Positions 1 to 10,998 of a DNA stretch of 64,000 nucleotides are shown in pieces. Source of the stretch: Prosthecomicrobium sp. N25. GTDB lineage: Bacteria > Pseudomonadota > Alphaproteobacteria > Rhizobiales > Ancalomicrobiaceae. Within the stretch, counting starts at the first letter, position 1. Every line of letters starts with the position of its first letter. The stretch covers positions 965,418 through 1,029,417 of the forward strand of contig NZ_JBBCAT010000001.1 in the NCBI RefSeq assembly GCF_037203705.1, given 5' to 3'. The notes beneath the pieces are model-generated. The model was not told the origin of the DNA. It saw only the letters and a program-made list of their open reading frames with translations, and did no database searches. Made by a program: the position numbers and the translations under genes.

Positions 1-192
1 CCGCTGGATCCAGAGGGCGCGGAAGTTCCGCTTCTTTATCCGGCGGTCGCGGGTGGCGTACTGCATCGAGCGGTCGACGGCGGCCTTCGCCGTCCGGATG
101 GTGTTCTTGCGGCGGCCATAGTAGCCCTTGGCGGCCTTCAGCACCTTCTTGTGCTTGGCGTGGGCGGTCACACCGCGCTTCACACGAGCCAT
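1..192 (-). CDS. rplT: 50S ribosomal protein L20 (partial, runs off window)
   Basis: Only the first 64 residues are inside the window; the family is about 118-120 residues, so the 3' part lies before position 1. The N-terminus [16 protein letters not shown] and the block GYYGRRKN are diagnostic of L20, a 23S rRNA-binding protein needed early in 50S assembly. The ATG at 192-190 lies 44 nt downstream of rpmI and the two form the usual L35-L20 operon. In many bacteria infC precedes this pair, but here a divergent regulator occupies that place. Confidence 0.97.
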   Translation of the reverse strand, partial: MARVKRGVTAHAKHKKVLKAAKGYYGRRKNTIRTAKAAVDRSMQYATRDRRIKKRNFRALWIQR

Positions 193-236
193 GGTGGTTC
201 TCCTATCGGGTCAAAGTCGTTCGTTGCGGATCGGGT

Positions 237-434
237 TCACGCGTAGGGCATGAACTTGCGGATGATCCGCGCGTCGGGCTCGGCGAGCACGGTGGTGCCG
301 CGGGCATTGCGCACGAACTTCGCCGTGCGCTTGATCATGCCGTGGCGCTTGCCGGCCTGCTGGACCTTGACCTTGCGGGTGGCCGTGAGCTTGAAGCGCT
401 TCTTCGCGCCGCTCTTGGTCTTCATCTTGGGCAT
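237..434 (-). CDS. rpmI: 50S ribosomal protein L35
   Basis: This is a complete 65-residue protein, the normal L35 length. It begins [15 protein letters not shown], the family hallmark, is strongly basic, and ends in the typical [10 protein letters not shown]35 is a structural protein of the large ribosomal subunit. It is the first visible gene of the rpmI-rplT operon, 44 nt ahead of rplT. Its leader contains a 9-bp G+C-rich hairpin at 489-511. infC does not lie immediately upstream. Confidence 0.97.
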   Translation of the reverse strand: MPKMKTKSGAKKRFKLTATRKVKVQQAGKRHGMIKRTAKFVRNARGTTVLAEPDARIIRKFMPYA

Positions 435-488
435 TTTGCTCTCTCTATGCCTTGCGGAGACGGTGGGGCGGCCCGAAGGCCACCCGAG

Positions 489-511
489 CGCGCCGGCCGG
501 TCGCCGGCGCG
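489..511 (-). promoter_or_regulatory. Leader hairpin upstream of rpmI (candidate)
   Basis: CGCGCCGGC (489-497) and GCCGGCGCG (503-511) are perfectly complementary, giving a 9-bp stem with a 5-nt loop, 54 nt upstream of the rpmI start. It lies in a 303-nt non-coding stretch (435-737) that holds nothing else I recognise. L35/L20 operons are often autoregulated through leader structure, so an attenuator or leader stem is possible. In DNA this G+C-rich the stem could also be chance. Confidence 0.35.
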
Positions 512-737
512 AGAACCCCCGTCATCCTGAGTTGATCTGGGTTCGAGCCTTCATGAACCGCCACGGCATGCCCTTACGCCGGTCGGTCCGAAAGACGGCC
601 GGGTTATAGGATCATGGCGCGGGAAATGCAACGGGGCGGGCGTGCCTTCGCGCGGCGCCGCGCCGCCCCTTGAGTTGCCGGGCCCCTTCGAGAAGGATGG
701 AGGCGTCGAACCCGGCTCCCTCGTGACGGATCAAGCC

Positions 738-1280
738 ATGCCAGACCGCAAGATCGGCAGCGCCGCCGCCCGGCAGAAGCCGGCGAGGCCGGCCCGCGCC
801 CCGGCCGAGGAGGCCCCGGACGGCCTCGGCCGGCAGGACCGCATCATCCTGCGCGCCCTGCAGGCCGATGCCCGGCTGACCACCGCCGAACTGGCCGAGA
901 AGGCCGCCATGTCCACCTCTCCCTGCTGGCGCAAGGTGAAGCGCCTGGAGGAGGAGGGCTACATTACAGGCTACCACGCCACCGTCGACCCCAAGAAGCT
1001 CGGCTACGGCGTCCAGGCCTACGTGCTCGTCGGCACCGACACCACGGCCGAGGACCAGACCAACGCCTTCGAGGAGGCCGTCCGGGCCATGCCCGAGGTG
1101 CTCTTCTGCACGGGCGTGTCCGGCAGCGACGACTATATCCTCCATGTCGTCGCCCGCGACCTCGACGACTTCTACGAGAGCGTCTTCAACCGCATCCGCC
1201 GCCTGCCGCTCGTCCGCCGCACCCAGACCATGTTCGCCATGAAGTCGGTGAAGGCCTCCCTGGCCGTGCCGATCCCCTGA
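738..1280 (+). CDS. Lrp/AsnC family transcriptional regulator
   Basis: The protein is 180 residues from the ATG at 738; an in-frame ATG at 642 would add a low-complexity extension and is less likely. After a basic, Ala/Pro-rich N-terminus comes an AsnC-type winged helix (LGRQDRIILRALQADAR, then AEKAAMSTSPCWRKVKRLEEEGYI). A C-terminal Lrp ligand-binding (RAM) domain follows, with the typical core GVSGSDDYILHVVARDLDDF. It sits 12 nt upstream of an arylformamidase-type hydrolase and probably shares its transcript. Lrp-type KynR regulators control kynurenine genes in other proteobacteria, so a role in tryptophan catabolism is plausible but inferred. Confidence 0.88.
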   Translation: MPDRKIGSAAARQKPARPARAPAEEAPDGLGRQDRIILRALQADARLTTAELAEKAAMSTSPCWRKVKRLEEEGYITGYHATVDPKKLGYGVQAYVLVGTDTTAEDQTNAFEEAVRAMPEVLFCTGVSGSDDYILHVVARDLDDFYESVFNRIRRLPLVRRTQTMFAMKSVKASLAVPIP

Positions 1281-1292
1281 AGGAGGAGACCC

Positions 1293-2111
1293 GTGGCCGT
1301 CGATCCGCATTGGGAACGCGAGTTCAATCCCCGCCTGTCCGTCCCCGACGCCCCCGCCCTCTACGCCGACTGGCCGGTCCGCGCCGCCGGCACCCGCGCG
1401 CGGCGCCCTCCGGAGACCGTGGCGTATGGCACCCACCCGCGCGAGGCGATCGACATCTTTCGCGCCCCGGACGCCCGCGGCGCCCTCCTCTTCTTCCACG
1501 GCGGCTACTGGCGGGCCTTCTCCAAGGAGGACTTCTCCTGGGTCGCCGACGGCTTCGTCGACCAGGGCCTGACGGTTGCGGTCGCCGGCTACCCGCTCTG
1601 CCCGGACGTGACCCTCGCCCGCCTTTGCGAGTCGGCGCGCGCCGCCGCCGAGGCGCTCTGGCGCGACCACCTGTCCCCCTCCGAGCGCGCGCGCTTCGTC
1701 GTCAGTGGCCATTCGGCGGGCGGCTACCTGACCGCCCTGATGCTCGCCACCGACTGGACCGCCCGCGGCCTGCCCGTGAGCCCCTTCGCGGCCGCGCTTT
1801 CGGTCTCCGGCGTCTTCGACCTCACCCACTTCGTCGAGACCAGCATGAACGAGGTCGTCGGCCTGTCCCCGTCCGATGCCGCGGCCCTGAGCCTGACGAC
1901 GTCGGCGGTGCGGGCCCCGTGCCGCCTCGTCCTCGCCGTCGGGGCCGAGGAATCGGCCGAGTTCCACCGCCAGAGCGAGGGCCTGGCGAGGGCCTGGGCG
2001 GACCTCGCGCCGGAGGTCGTCGACCTCGCCGGTCGCAATCACTTCACGATCCTGGAGGATCTCGTTTCGCCCGGGGGGCCGCTCAATCGTCGCGTGACGG
2101 CCGCCCCCTGA
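1293..2111 (+). CDS. Alpha/beta hydrolase, arylformamidase (kynurenine formamidase) type
   Basis: The protein has 272 residues and a GTG start directly behind a strong AGGAGGAG site. The HGGYW motif with the following KEDFSW segment is typical of the AFMID/BNA7 branch of alpha/beta hydrolases, which cleave N-formylkynurenine to kynurenine and formate. The nucleophile elbow is GHSAGG and the C-terminal catalytic histidine is in GRNHFTILEDL. Genes for the preceding (kynA) and following (kynU) steps lie 7-9 kb away, which supports this role. A general carboxylesterase is the alternative. The end is only 6 nt from the convergent phosphatase gene. Confidence 0.8.
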   Translation: MAVDPHWEREFNPRLSVPDAPALYADWPVRAAGTRARRPPETVAYGTHPREAIDIFRAPDARGALLFFHGGYWRAFSKEDFSWVADGFVDQGLTVAVAGYPLCPDVTLARLCESARAAAEALWRDHLSPSERARFVVSGHSAGGYLTALMLATDWTARGLPVSPFAAALSVSGVFDLTHFVETSMNEVVGLSPSDAAALSLTTSAVRAPCRLVLAVGAEESAEFHRQSEGLARAWADLAPEVVDLAGRNHFTILEDLVSPGGPLNRRVTAAP

Positions 2112-2117
2112 AGGGGA

Positions 2118-2879
2118 TCAGTCGAGCACCCGGGGCCCGGCCTCGTCGATCCGGAGCACGGTGAGCCGGTTCGTCGCGTAGGCGCCGGTGTCGATGTTGA
2201 TGCGGTTGGCCCGGAAGTCGACCGCGTTCACCGGCGTATGCCCGTGCACGACGATATGGCCGAAGTCGTGGTTTGACTTCAGGAACTCGCTGCGGATCCA
2301 GAACAGGTCGTCGGGCCGCTGGGCCTCCAGCGGGACGCCGGGCTTCAGTCCCGCATGGACGAACACGTAGGACCCGAAGCGCGCCCAGGAATGCGTCGCG
2401 CCGAGGAAGCGGAAGTGCGACTGCGGCAAGAGCGCCTTGAAGGCGCGCGCCAGGTCGGCCGCGTTCTGGCTGCCGGCCTGCACCATCCACGGCTCGACCC
2501 CGTAGGACAGGATGGTCGGCACCGCGCCCATGTCGAGCCAGTCGCCGAAGAGAGCGTCCTCCCCGAGGGCCTCGATGAGGGTGGCCTCGTGATTGCCCCT
2601 GAGGAACACGCAATCGACCGTCTCGGCCCGTCGGATCAGGCGCTCGACGACGCCCCGTGAGTCCGGCCCGCGGTCGATGTAGTCGCCCACGTAGATCTCG
2701 ATCGGCTCCTCGCCCTCGAGCGTCGCCCGGTCCGCGTCGAGCCGTGCGAAGGCCAAGTCGAGCGCGTCCGAGCGGCCGTGCACGTCTCCGATGGCGTAGA
2801 GGACGCGCCCCGCCGGCGCCGGCGGGTAGGCCACCGGCTGGGCAGTCCGGAAACGACTGATCAAAGCCCCGAGCACCAT
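2118..2879 (-). CDS. PPP-family metallophosphoesterase / serine-threonine protein phosphatase
   Basis: This 253-residue protein carries all three metal-binding signatures of the PPP superfamily: GDVHGR (31-36), GDYIDRG (65-71) and GNHE (95-98). A further histidine lies in VVHGHTPV near the C-terminus. The size and motif spacing match bacterial PrpA/PrpE-like enzymes, which dephosphorylate proteins or small phosphates using two metal ions in the cytoplasm. It has no signal peptide. It stands alone between a convergent hydrolase and the priming glycosyltransferase gene, so its substrate is unknown. Confidence 0.88.
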   Translation of the reverse strand: MVLGALISRFRTAQPVAYPPAPAGRVLYAIGDVHGRSDALDLAFARLDADRATLEGEEPIEIYVGDYIDRGPDSRGVVERLIRRAETVDCVFLRGNHEATLIEALGEDALFGDWLDMGAVPTILSYGVEPWMVQAGSQNAADLARAFKALLPQSHFRFLGATHSWARFGSYVFVHAGLKPGVPLEAQRPDDLFWIRSEFLKSNHDFGHIVVHGHTPVNAVDFRANRINIDTGAYATNRLTVLRIDEAGPRVLD

Positions 2880-2991
2880 GTCCTGTCCCTAACACTGTAC
2901 CGGTCGGCCGTGATCCGGAAATGTCCGGATCCGGACGGGAGGACAAAGCAAGCAATAACGGTGCCGAGTGTCGCCGAGCAGCTCCGTAACT

Positions 2992-4443
<1,452 letters not shown>

Positions 4444-4623
4444 CCGGAGGTGTCCGCCTTGATTGGATTTGCTTAACCCTGACCCGTAGCGATAACCGAT
4501 TTTTTGCGCTGCAGAAAGACACGGCACACATCACAGGATTGCAGAAATGCAAGAATCGTCGGCAGCGCGACCGCGACCCGGCGGGACGCGGACACCGTGA
4601 CGCAGTTCGATATGTCTATACAA

Positions 4624-4652
4624 TTGACAGCATCCGGACCTTCTGATGTGAT
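4624..4652 (+). promoter_or_regulatory. Predicted sigma-70-type promoter for the ABC importer
   Basis: TTGACA (4624-4629) is followed after 17 nt by TGTGAT (4647-4652), 30 nt before the start of the substrate-binding-protein gene. The surrounding sequence is clearly more A+T-rich than the genes. The -35 is a perfect consensus and the -10 matches at four of six positions. Confidence 0.42.
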
Positions 4653-4682
4653 CGGCCGCTGTCCCGTTGAGGAGGTCGACCC

Positions 4683-5630
4683 ATGCCTGTTCGTGGTCTT
4701 CTTGCCGCCGCGGCTCTCGCCGCATTCGCCCTGTCGGGTCCCGCCGCGGCCCAGACGAAGATCGGCCTCGGGATCTCCGGCTGGACCGGGTTCGCCCCGC
4801 TGACCCTTGCCGACAAGGCCGGAATCTTCGCCAAGAACGGCCTCGACGTGTCCATCAAGAAGATCCCGCAGAAGGACCGCCACCTCGCCATCGCGTCGGG
4901 CGACATCCAGTGCGCCGCCACGACGGTCGAGACCTGGGTCGTATGGAACGCCGCCGGCATCGCCACCAAGCAGATCTTCCAACTGGACAAATCCTACGGC
5001 GCCGACGGCATGGTGGTCCGCAACGACCTCAAGTCGATCGCCGACCTCAAGGGCAAGACCGTGGCGGCCTCCGCCCCCGGCACCGCACCCTACTTCACGC
5101 TCGCCTGGTTCCTGCGCAAGAACGGCCTCTCGGTGAAGGACGTCAACGTCGTCAACATGGAGCCGGGCCCCGCCGCCCAGGCCTTCATAGCCGGCCAGAA
5201 CGACGCGGCGATGACATACGAGCCCTATCTCTCCTCCGTCCGCGACAAGCCGGAAGCCGGCAAGATCATCGCCACCACCCTCGACTATCCGATGATCATG
5301 GACACGGTCGGCTGCACGCCGAAGTTCCTGGAGGAGAACCCGAAAGCCGCCAAGGCCCTCGCCGACAGCTACTTCGAGGCGCTCGACATGATCGCCAAGG
5401 AGCAGGCCAAGGCCTACGAGATTATGGGCGCCGACGTGAAGCAGACCGGCGACCAGTTCGGCGCCTCCGCCAAGTACCTGCGCTGGCAGGACAAGGCGGC
5501 CAACCAGAAATTCTTCGCCGACGAGATCTTCCGCTTCTCCGAGGAGGCGGCCGCCGTCCTCCTGGAGGTCGGCATCATCAAGTCGAAGCCGGACATCAAG
5601 ACGCTGGTGGACGACCGCTTCATCAAGTGA
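4683..5630 (+). CDS. ABC transporter substrate-binding protein, NMT1/SsuA-like
   Basis: This 315-residue protein has a Sec signal peptide (cleavage expected after AAA near residue 23) and a GAGGAGG site before the ATG. The fold markers of NMT1/THI5-like periplasmic binding proteins are visible: [20 protein letters not shown] near the mature N-terminus, then [17 protein letters not shown] and the later EPYLSSV. Relatives bind aliphatic sulfonates, taurine, nitrate or pyrimidine-like compounds; the ligand cannot be told here. Permease and ATPase genes follow on the same strand after a 141-nt gap. Confidence 0.88.
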   Translation: MPVRGLLAAAALAAFALSGPAAAQTKIGLGISGWTGFAPLTLADKAGIFAKNGLDVSIKKIPQKDRHLAIASGDIQCAATTVETWVVWNAAGIATKQIFQLDKSYGADGMVVRNDLKSIADLKGKTVAASAPGTAPYFTLAWFLRKNGLSVKDVNVVNMEPGPAAQAFIAGQNDAAMTYEPYLSSVRDKPEAGKIIATTLDYPMIMDTVGCTPKFLEENPKAAKALADSYFEALDMIAKEQAKAYEIMGADVKQTGDQFGASAKYLRWQDKAANQKFFADEIFRFSEEAAAVLLEVGIIKSKPDIKTLVDDRFIK

Positions 5631-5771
5631 TCGCCGGCTCGGCGGGTCCCTGCCGCCTTGCAGTGTGGCCCGCCGTCCGGTCCGGGAGGCCCGCCCCCGG
5701 CCGGCCTTGCGGACGGGCGCATCCATGCCGGCGTCCGGACGTCCCCCGGCCTGTCTTGTCGCGGAGTGCTC

Positions 5772-6545
5772 ATGAAGCCGCTGGAGCCGATCTCGCCCGC
5801 CGCCCGGACGATCCTCGGGATCCTGTTCTTCGTCCTGTTCTTCGCGGCCTGGGCCTACGCGACCCTCGGCGGCTTCGTCTCGCGGACCTTCCTGGCCGAC
5901 CCGGTCACGATGGTCCGGGACGGCTGGTCGCTGCTGGTCGACTACGGCTTCCTGAAGGACATCGGCATGACGGTCTGGCGGGTCGTCGGCGGCTTCGTGC
6001 TCGCCGCGATCCTGGCCGTGCCGCTCGGCATCCTGATGGGCGCCTACAAGCCGGTGGAGGCCTTCTTCGAGCCCTTCGTCTCCTTCGCCCGCTACCTGCC
6101 CGCCTCCGCCTTCATCCCGCTGCTGATCCTTTGGGCAGGGATCGGCGAGTTCCAGAAGCTCCTCGTCATCTTCATCGGTTCGGTGTTCCAGCTCGTCCTC
6201 ATGGTGGCGATCGCGGTCGGGTCGACCCGCCGCGACCTGGTGGAGGCCGCCTACACGCTCGGCAGTCGGGACGCCGGCATCGTCCGCCGGGTCATGATCC
6301 CCGCCAACGCCCCCGAGATCGCCGAGATCCTCCGGCTGGTGCTCGGCTGGGCCTGGACCTACGTGATCGTCGCCGAGCTGATCGGCTCCTCCTCGGGCAT
6401 CGGCCACATGATCGTCGACAGCCAGGCGCTGCTCGCCACCGGTCAGATCATCTTCGGCATCATCGTCATCGGCGTCATCGGCCTCGTCTCGGACTTCCTG
6501 TTCAAGGCGATGAACCGCCGGCTCTTCCCCTGGACCTTCGCATGA
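5772..6545 (+). CDS. ABC transporter permease, SsuC/TauC-like
   Basis: The protein is 257 residues, starting at the ATG that begins [12 protein letters not shown]. It has about six transmembrane segments and a BPD_transp_1 core. The EAA loop is recognisable as [29 protein letters not shown]. It forms the membrane channel of the importer whose binding protein precedes it. Its stop codon overlaps the ATPase start in an ATGA, so the two are translationally coupled. Confidence 0.9.
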   Translation: MKPLEPISPAARTILGILFFVLFFAAWAYATLGGFVSRTFLADPVTMVRDGWSLLVDYGFLKDIGMTVWRVVGGFVLAAILAVPLGILMGAYKPVEAFFEPFVSFARYLPASAFIPLLILWAGIGEFQKLLVIFIGSVFQLVLMVAIAVGSTRRDLVEAAYTLGSRDAGIVRRVMIPANAPEIAEILRLVLGWAWTYVIVAELIGSSSGIGHMIVDSQALLATGQIIFGIIVIGVIGLVSDFLFKAMNRRLFPWTFA

Positions 6546-7327
6546 CGAAACTCGCCGTCGAGGGCGTCTCCCGCGTCTTCCCCGGCCGCCGCGGCGGCAA
6601 GCCCACGCGCGCGCTGGAGCCGACCGACCTGACGGTCGCTGCCAACGACTTCATCACCGTCCTCGGCCCCTCGGGCTGCGGCAAGTCCACGCTCCTGCGC
6701 ATCGTCGCCGGCCTCGACCGGCCGACCGCCGGCCGCGTCCTCCTCGACGGGCGTCCGGTCACCGGGCCGGGCCCCGACCGGGGCATGGTGTTCCAGTCCT
6801 ACACGCTCTTCCCCTGGCTGACGGTCGCCGAGAACATCGCCTTCGGGCTCGCCGAGAAGGGCATGCCGGCGGCCGAGCGTCGCGAGATCGTCGCCGCCTA
6901 CATCGACAAGGTCGGCCTGCGCGGCTTCGAGCACCATTGGCCGAAGCAGCTCTCCGGCGGCATGCAGCAGCGCACCGCCATCGCCCGCGCGCTCGCCAAC
7001 GATCCCGAGATCCTGCTCCTCGACGAGCCCTTCGGGGCCCTCGACAACCAGACCCGCGGCCTCATGCAGGAACTCCTGCTCGGCATCTGGGAGCGCGAGC
7101 GCAAGACCGTGCTGTTCGTCACCCACGACATCGAGGAGGCGATCTTCCTCGCCTCCCGCGTCGTCGTGATGACCGCGCGCCCCGGCCGCATCAAGGCCGA
7201 CATCCCTGTCGATCTGCCCCATCCGCGCGACTATCGCCTGAAGACCACCCCCGACTTCTCCGCCCTCAAGGCCCGCCTCACCGAGGAGATCCGCGCCGAA
7301 GCCGTGCTCGCCGCCACGGAGCATTGA
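6542..7327 (+). CDS. ABC transporter ATP-binding protein, SsuB/TauB-like
   Basis: This 261-residue cytoplasmic ATPase has Walker [10 protein letters not shown] (42-50), a Q-loop in [11 protein letters not shown], the signature LSGGMQQR, Walker [12 protein letters not shown] and the H-loop in FVTHDIEEA. The sequence is typical of the nitrate/sulfonate/taurine importer branch. It overlaps the permease gene by 4 nt and completes a three-gene importer with the binding protein. Confidence 0.93.
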   Translation: MTKLAVEGVSRVFPGRRGGKPTRALEPTDLTVAANDFITVLGPSGCGKSTLLRIVAGLDRPTAGRVLLDGRPVTGPGPDRGMVFQSYTLFPWLTVAENIAFGLAEKGMPAAERREIVAAYIDKVGLRGFEHHWPKQLSGGMQQRTAIARALANDPEILLLDEPFGALDNQTRGLMQELLLGIWERERKTVLFVTHDIEEAIFLASRVVVMTARPGRIKADIPVDLPHPRDYRLKTTPDFSALKARLTEEIRAEAVLAATEH

Positions 7328-7399
7328 GTCGCGCGCGACGCCGCCGGCCTTCCCGCCGCCATGGCCCTCCCGCATCATCGCCTCGAGACCTGATTCGGG

Positions 7400-8146
7400 A
7401 TGCCGATGTCCTTCTTCGCCCGCCGCCCCGTCCTGCCGGCCCATGTCGACCTGGACCTCGGGGACGGGCGCACCGCCCGTGTCGCGGTCCGGCAGGAGCC
7501 GCGCGCCCGCCGCTATTCGCTGCGCATCCCGACCGCCGGGGACGCCCCGGTCCTGACCTTGCCGCGCACCGGCCGGCTGCCCGAGGCGCTCGCCTTCCTG
7601 GAGCGCCACCGCGGCTGGCTCGCCGACCGCCTCGCCCGCCGTCCCGCCGCCATCGCGTTCGAGCACGGGGCCCTGCTGCCGCTGCGCGGGACGCCGCACC
7701 GGGTCTTCCATCGTCCGGACCTGCGCGGCACCGCTTGGGTCGAGACCCTCGGCGAACTCCCGCACATCATGGTCACCGGCGCCCGTGAGCACTTGCCCCG
7801 GCGCCTGACCGACTTCCTGAAGCGCGAGGCCCGGCGCGACATCGAGCCCGCCGTGGCGCTCCACGCCGGCCGCCTCGCCGTCCGCCCGACCGCCATCCGC
7901 CTCAAGGACACGCGGAGCCGCTGGGGCTCCTGCACGGCGACCGGGGAGCTCTCCTTCTCCTGGCGGGTGATCCTCGCCCCGCCCTTCGTGCTCGACTACC
8001 TGGTCGCCCACGAGGTCGCGCACCTGCGCGAGTTGAACCATTCCCACCGCTTCTGGCGCGCCGTCCGCGAGACATGCCCGGACATGGACCGTGGCCGGGT
8101 CTGGCTGAAGCGGCACGGCACGCTGCTCCACGCCTACGGCGCCTGA
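7400..8146 (+). CDS. YgjP-like zinc metallopeptidase domain protein (DUF45/SprT-like)
   Basis: The protein has 248 residues. The zinc site is HEVAH (H204, E205, H208) followed by H214 in LNHSHRFW, and an upstream TRSRWGSC block is typical of YgjP-like proteins. The N-terminal part is a beta-rich domain. Members are cytoplasmic putative metalloproteases of poorly known role. An ATG two codons downstream (7406) is an alternative start. The 3' end overlaps the convergent cobK by 13 nt. Confidence 0.85.
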   Translation: MPMSFFARRPVLPAHVDLDLGDGRTARVAVRQEPRARRYSLRIPTAGDAPVLTLPRTGRLPEALAFLERHRGWLADRLARRPAAIAFEHGALLPLRGTPHRVFHRPDLRGTAWVETLGELPHIMVTGAREHLPRRLTDFLKREARRDIEPAVALHAGRLAVRPTAIRLKDTRSRWGSCTATGELSFSWRVILAPPFVLDYLVAHEVAHLRELNHSHRFWRAVRETCPDMDRGRVWLKRHGTLLHAYGA

Positions 8147-8895
8147 CGGCCGGCCGCCTCCGCCAGGAAGGCCATGACGGCCTCGAGTTCGTGGAAGAGC
8201 GGCACGTCCGGCCGCGGCGGCGGAGCCACGAGAATGACCGGAAGCCCGAGCCGCCGCGCCGCCTCGATCTTCGGATAGGTGGCCGCGCCGCCCGCGTTCT
8301 TGGTCACCAGGACGTCGATGCGCCGGTCCTGGAGGAGCCGGATCTCCGCCGCGAGGTCGAAGGGCCCCCGGTCGAGGAGCAGGTCGGCCTGCGCCGGCAT
8401 CTCGGCCGGGTCCGGCGCGTCGATCGTGCGGACCACGTAGTGATGCTGCCCGGCGGCCCGGAAGTCGGCGACCCCGAGCCGCCCGATGGTGAGGAGCACC
8501 CGCCGCGGCGCCGGCCCCAGCGCCGCCGCGGCCGCGGAATTGTCGGGCACTTCGGTCCACTGGTCACCGTCGACCGCCTGCCAGGGCACCCGCGAGAAGG
8601 CGGCGAGCGGCACCCGGGCCGCGCGGGCCGCCTCGGCGGCGTGGGCCGACATGCGCGCCGCGAAGGGATGGGTGGCATCGACCAGCGCGCCGATGCCCTC
8701 GGCGGCGAGATGGCGCGCCAGCCCTGCGGCGCCGCCGAATCCGCCGATCCGGACCGGCAGTGCCTGGGCGGCCGGCTCCCGCGTGCGGCCGGCGAGCGAC
8801 AGGGTGGCGTCGAAGCGCGGGTCCCCCGCGAGCCGCCGGGCGAGCAGCCCCGCCTCCGTGGTCCCCCCGAGGACCAGCACCCGGAGGGGTTTCAA
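8134..8895 (-). CDS. cobK: Precorrin-6A reductase (cobalamin synthesis), TTG start
   Basis: The protein is 253 residues. It opens with a nucleotide-binding strand-loop [19 protein letters not shown] and contains [23 protein letters not shown] and VTKNAGG, the hallmarks of CobK/CbiJ, which reduces precorrin-6A to precorrin-6B with NADPH. No ATG fits; a TTG at 8895 overlaps the kynA stop as TTGA and has GGACGGAG upstream, implying translational coupling. No other cobalamin gene and no cobalamin riboswitch is seen nearby, so its position at the end of a kynurenine operon is unusual. Confidence 0.88.
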   Translation of the reverse strand: MKPLRVLVLGGTTEAGLLARRLAGDPRFDATLSLAGRTREPAAQALPVRIGGFGGAAGLARHLAAEGIGALVDATHPFAARMSAHAAEAARAARVPLAAFSRVPWQAVDGDQWTEVPDNSAAAAALGPAPRRVLLTIGRLGVADFRAAGQHHYVVRTIDAPDPAEMPAQADLLLDRGPFDLAAEIRLLQDRRIDVLVTKNAGGAATYPKIEAARRLGLPVILVAPPPRPDVPLFHELEAVMAFLAEAAGRQAP

Positions 8896-9731
8896 AGCTC
8901 CGTCCTCAGCGCCCAGAGTTCCGGGAACAGCACCACCCCCAGCATGCGCTTGAGGTAGTCCACCCCCGAGGTCCCGCCCGTCCCGCGCTTGAAGCCGATG
9001 ACTCGCTCCACCGTCGTCACGTGGTTGAAACGCCAGCGCCGGAAATAGTCTTCGAAGTCCACCAGCTTCTCGGCGAGCTCGTAGAGCTTCCAATGGGTGC
9101 CCGTGTCCCGGTAGACCGCCGTCCAGGCCGCCTTCACGCTCTCGTCCGGCGCATAGGGCTGCGTCACGTCGCGGTCGAGGACGGCGGGGTCGACCGGCAG
9201 GCCCGACCGGGCGAGGAGCCGGATCGCCTCGTCGTAGAGGCTCGGCGCCGCGCGGATCGCTTCCAGCCGGGCGACGAGGTCCGGCCGGTGCTCGTGCGGC
9301 TTCAGCATCGCGGCGTTGCGGTTGCCGACGAGATACTCGATGGCGCGGTACTGGTAGGACTGGAAGCCTGAGGACTGGCCGAGCGCCGTCCGGAACGTGG
9401 TGTAGTCCGCCGGCGTCATGGTCCGCAGCACGTCCCAGGCGTTGTTCAGCTGCTCGAAGATCCGCGACACCCGCGACAGGATCTTGAAGGCGGGCTCCAG
9501 GTCGTCCCGCGCGACCGCCCGCATCGCCGCCGTGATCTCGTGGATGGCGAGCTTCATCCAGAGTTCCGACGTCTGGTGCTGGATGATGAAGAGCATCTCG
9601 TCATGCGCCGCGGTGAGCGGATGCTGGGCCGACAGGATCGGGTCGAGCGACAGATAGTCGCCGTAGGACATGCGCCCGGCGAAGCCCGTCACGGCCCCGT
9701 CCCGGGCCGGATCCTCCGGATCGCCGCTCAT
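8892..9731 (-). CDS. kynA: Tryptophan 2,3-dioxygenase
   Basis: This 279-residue heme enzyme opens the indole ring of L-tryptophan to N-formylkynurenine. The substrate-pocket motif HQTSELWMK has its histidine at residue 52. The C-terminal block [13 protein letters not shown] supplies the proximal heme histidine and is followed by [11 protein letters not shown]. Length and motifs are normal for bacterial TDO. The start overlaps the kynU stop (ATGA) and its own stop overlaps the cobK TTG, so kynU-kynA-cobK form one coupled operon. Confidence 0.97.
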   Translation of the reverse strand: MSGDPEDPARDGAVTGFAGRMSYGDYLSLDPILSAQHPLTAAHDEMLFIIQHQTSELWMKLAIHEITAAMRAVARDDLEPAFKILSRVSRIFEQLNNAWDVLRTMTPADYTTFRTALGQSSGFQSYQYRAIEYLVGNRNAAMLKPHEHRPDLVARLEAIRAAPSLYDEAIRLLARSGLPVDPAVLDRDVTQPYAPDESVKAAWTAVYRDTGTHWKLYELAEKLVDFEDYFRRWRFNHVTTVERVIGFKRGTGGTSGVDYLKRMLGVVLFPELWALRTEL

Positions 9732-10966
9732 GTCACCTTGGCCCTCACCTTGAACTCCGGCCGGTCCCAGAGCCGGTCGCTCATGATCGCCGCGAGCGTC
9801 GCGGCGGCGTCGAGCACCTCGCCATGCGAAAGGTACAGCGGCGTGAAGCCGAAGCGGATGATGTCCGGTGCCCGGAAGTCCCCGATCACGCCGCGCGCGA
9901 TCAGCGCCTGCATGACGGCGTAGCCCTCCGGCGTGCGGAACGAGATCTGGCTGCCGCGCACCGCCGGGTCGCGTGGGCTCGCCAGGACGAGATCCGGGCA
10001 GGTCGCCGCGACGGCCGCCACGAAGAGCGCCGCCAGCGAGGCCGACTTGGCGGCGAGCACCGCGAGGTCGACGCCCTCGAAGACGTCCAGCGCCGCATCG
10101 AGCGCCGAAAGGCCGATCACCGAGGGCGTGCCGGCGCGCAGCCGGTCGATGCCCGCCGCCGGCCGGTAGTCGAGATCGAACGCGAAGGGCGCCGCGTGGC
10201 CCATCCAGCCCGAGAGCGCCGGCTCGACCGCCTCCTGGTGGCGCGGCGCCACATACGCGAAGGCCGGCGCGCCCGGCCCCCCGTTCAGGTACTTGTAGCC
10301 GCAGCCGATCGCGAAGTCGGCGCCCGCCCCGGCGAGGTCGACCGGGAAGGCCCCCGCCGAATGCGCCAGGTCCCAGATGGTCAGCGCCCCGGCCGCCTGC
10401 GCCCGCGCGGTGAGGGCCGGCATGTCGTGCCGACGCCCGGTGCGGTAGTCGACCTCCGTCAGCATCAGGACCGCCAGGTCGTCCCCGATCGCGTCCGCGA
10501 CCGCCTCCGGGGCGACCACGTCGAGACGGTGCCGGTCGCCGAGGAGGCGGATCAGGCCCTGCGCCATGTAGAGGTCCGTCGGGAAGTTCCCCCGGTCGGA
10601 GAGGATGCGGGTCCGCCCCGGCCTCAGCCGCAGCGCCGCGGAGAGCACCTTGAAGAGGTTGACCGATGTGGAGTCCGCCGCCGTCACGCTGCCCGGCTCC
10701 GCGCCGATCAGCCGCCCGATCTTGGCGCCGACCCGCGCCGGCAGGTCGATCCAGCCGGCGCTGTTCCAGCTCCGGATCAGCCCCTCGCCCCACTCCGTCT
10801 CGACCGTCCGGGCGACCCGCGCCGGCACGGCCTTCGGCATCACGCCGAGCGAATTGCCGTCCAGGTACACGATCCCGGGCGGGACGGCGAAGAGGTCCCG
10901 CCGGCCGGCAAGCGGATCCGCCGCGTCCCGCGCCGCCGCCTCGCGCCTCAGCGCTTCCGTGACCAC
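9728..10966 (-). CDS. kynU: Kynureninase
   Basis: This 412-residue PLP enzyme converts kynurenine to anthranilate and alanine. Visible signatures are YLDGNSLG near the N-terminus, [11 protein letters not shown], the phosphate-binding region around DSTSVNLFK, the aspartate in [10 protein letters not shown] and the PLP lysine in [12 protein letters not shown]. The start is a GTG behind an AGGAGG site. It is first in the operon with kynA and cobK, and its promoter faces a MarR regulator across a perfect 20-bp dyad. Confidence 0.97.
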   Translation of the reverse strand: MVTEALRREAAARDAADPLAGRRDLFAVPPGIVYLDGNSLGVMPKAVPARVARTVETEWGEGLIRSWNSAGWIDLPARVGAKIGRLIGAEPGSVTAADSTSVNLFKVLSAALRLRPGRTRILSDRGNFPTDLYMAQGLIRLLGDRHRLDVVAPEAVADAIGDDLAVLMLTEVDYRTGRRHDMPALTARAQAAGALTIWDLAHSAGAFPVDLAGAGADFAIGCGYKYLNGGPGAPAFAYVAPRHQEAVEPALSGWMGHAAPFAFDLDYRPAAGIDRLRAGTPSVIGLSALDAALDVFEGVDLAVLAAKSASLAALFVAAVAATCPDLVLASPRDPAVRGSQISFRTPEGYAVMQALIARGVIGDFRAPDIIRFGFTPLYLSHGEVLDAAATLAAIMSDRLWDRPEFKVRAKVT

Positions 10967-10978
10967 GCGCGCCTCCTA

Positions 10979-10998
10979 TTACTTTAAGTTTAAAGTAA
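10979..10998. promoter_or_regulatory. 20-bp perfect dyad, candidate MarR operator
   Basis: TTACTTTAA, a 2-nt centre and TTAAAGTAA form a perfect inverted repeat with 9-bp arms. It is strikingly A+T-rich in its surroundings. It lies 12 nt upstream of the kynU GTG and covers the predicted -10 box. Size and symmetry suit a winged-helix dimer such as the divergently encoded MarR protein. Confidence 0.72.

Noticed and set aside
525-560. GGTTCGAGCC, resembling a tRNA T-loop
   Set aside because: No acceptor stem, anticodon arm or D arm can be folded around it at tRNA distances.
612-2042. A 476-codon open frame on the minus strand opposite the regulator and hydrolase
   Set aside because: It is antisense to two genes with clear motifs, has the repetitive Gly/Arg/Glu composition of a shadow frame in G+C-rich DNA, and contains no domain.
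5631-5771. Gap between the binding protein and permease as a separate small gene
   Set aside because: The frame extending upstream from the permease lacks a ribosome site and has random-looking Gly/Pro composition. It is more likely a non-coding spacer.
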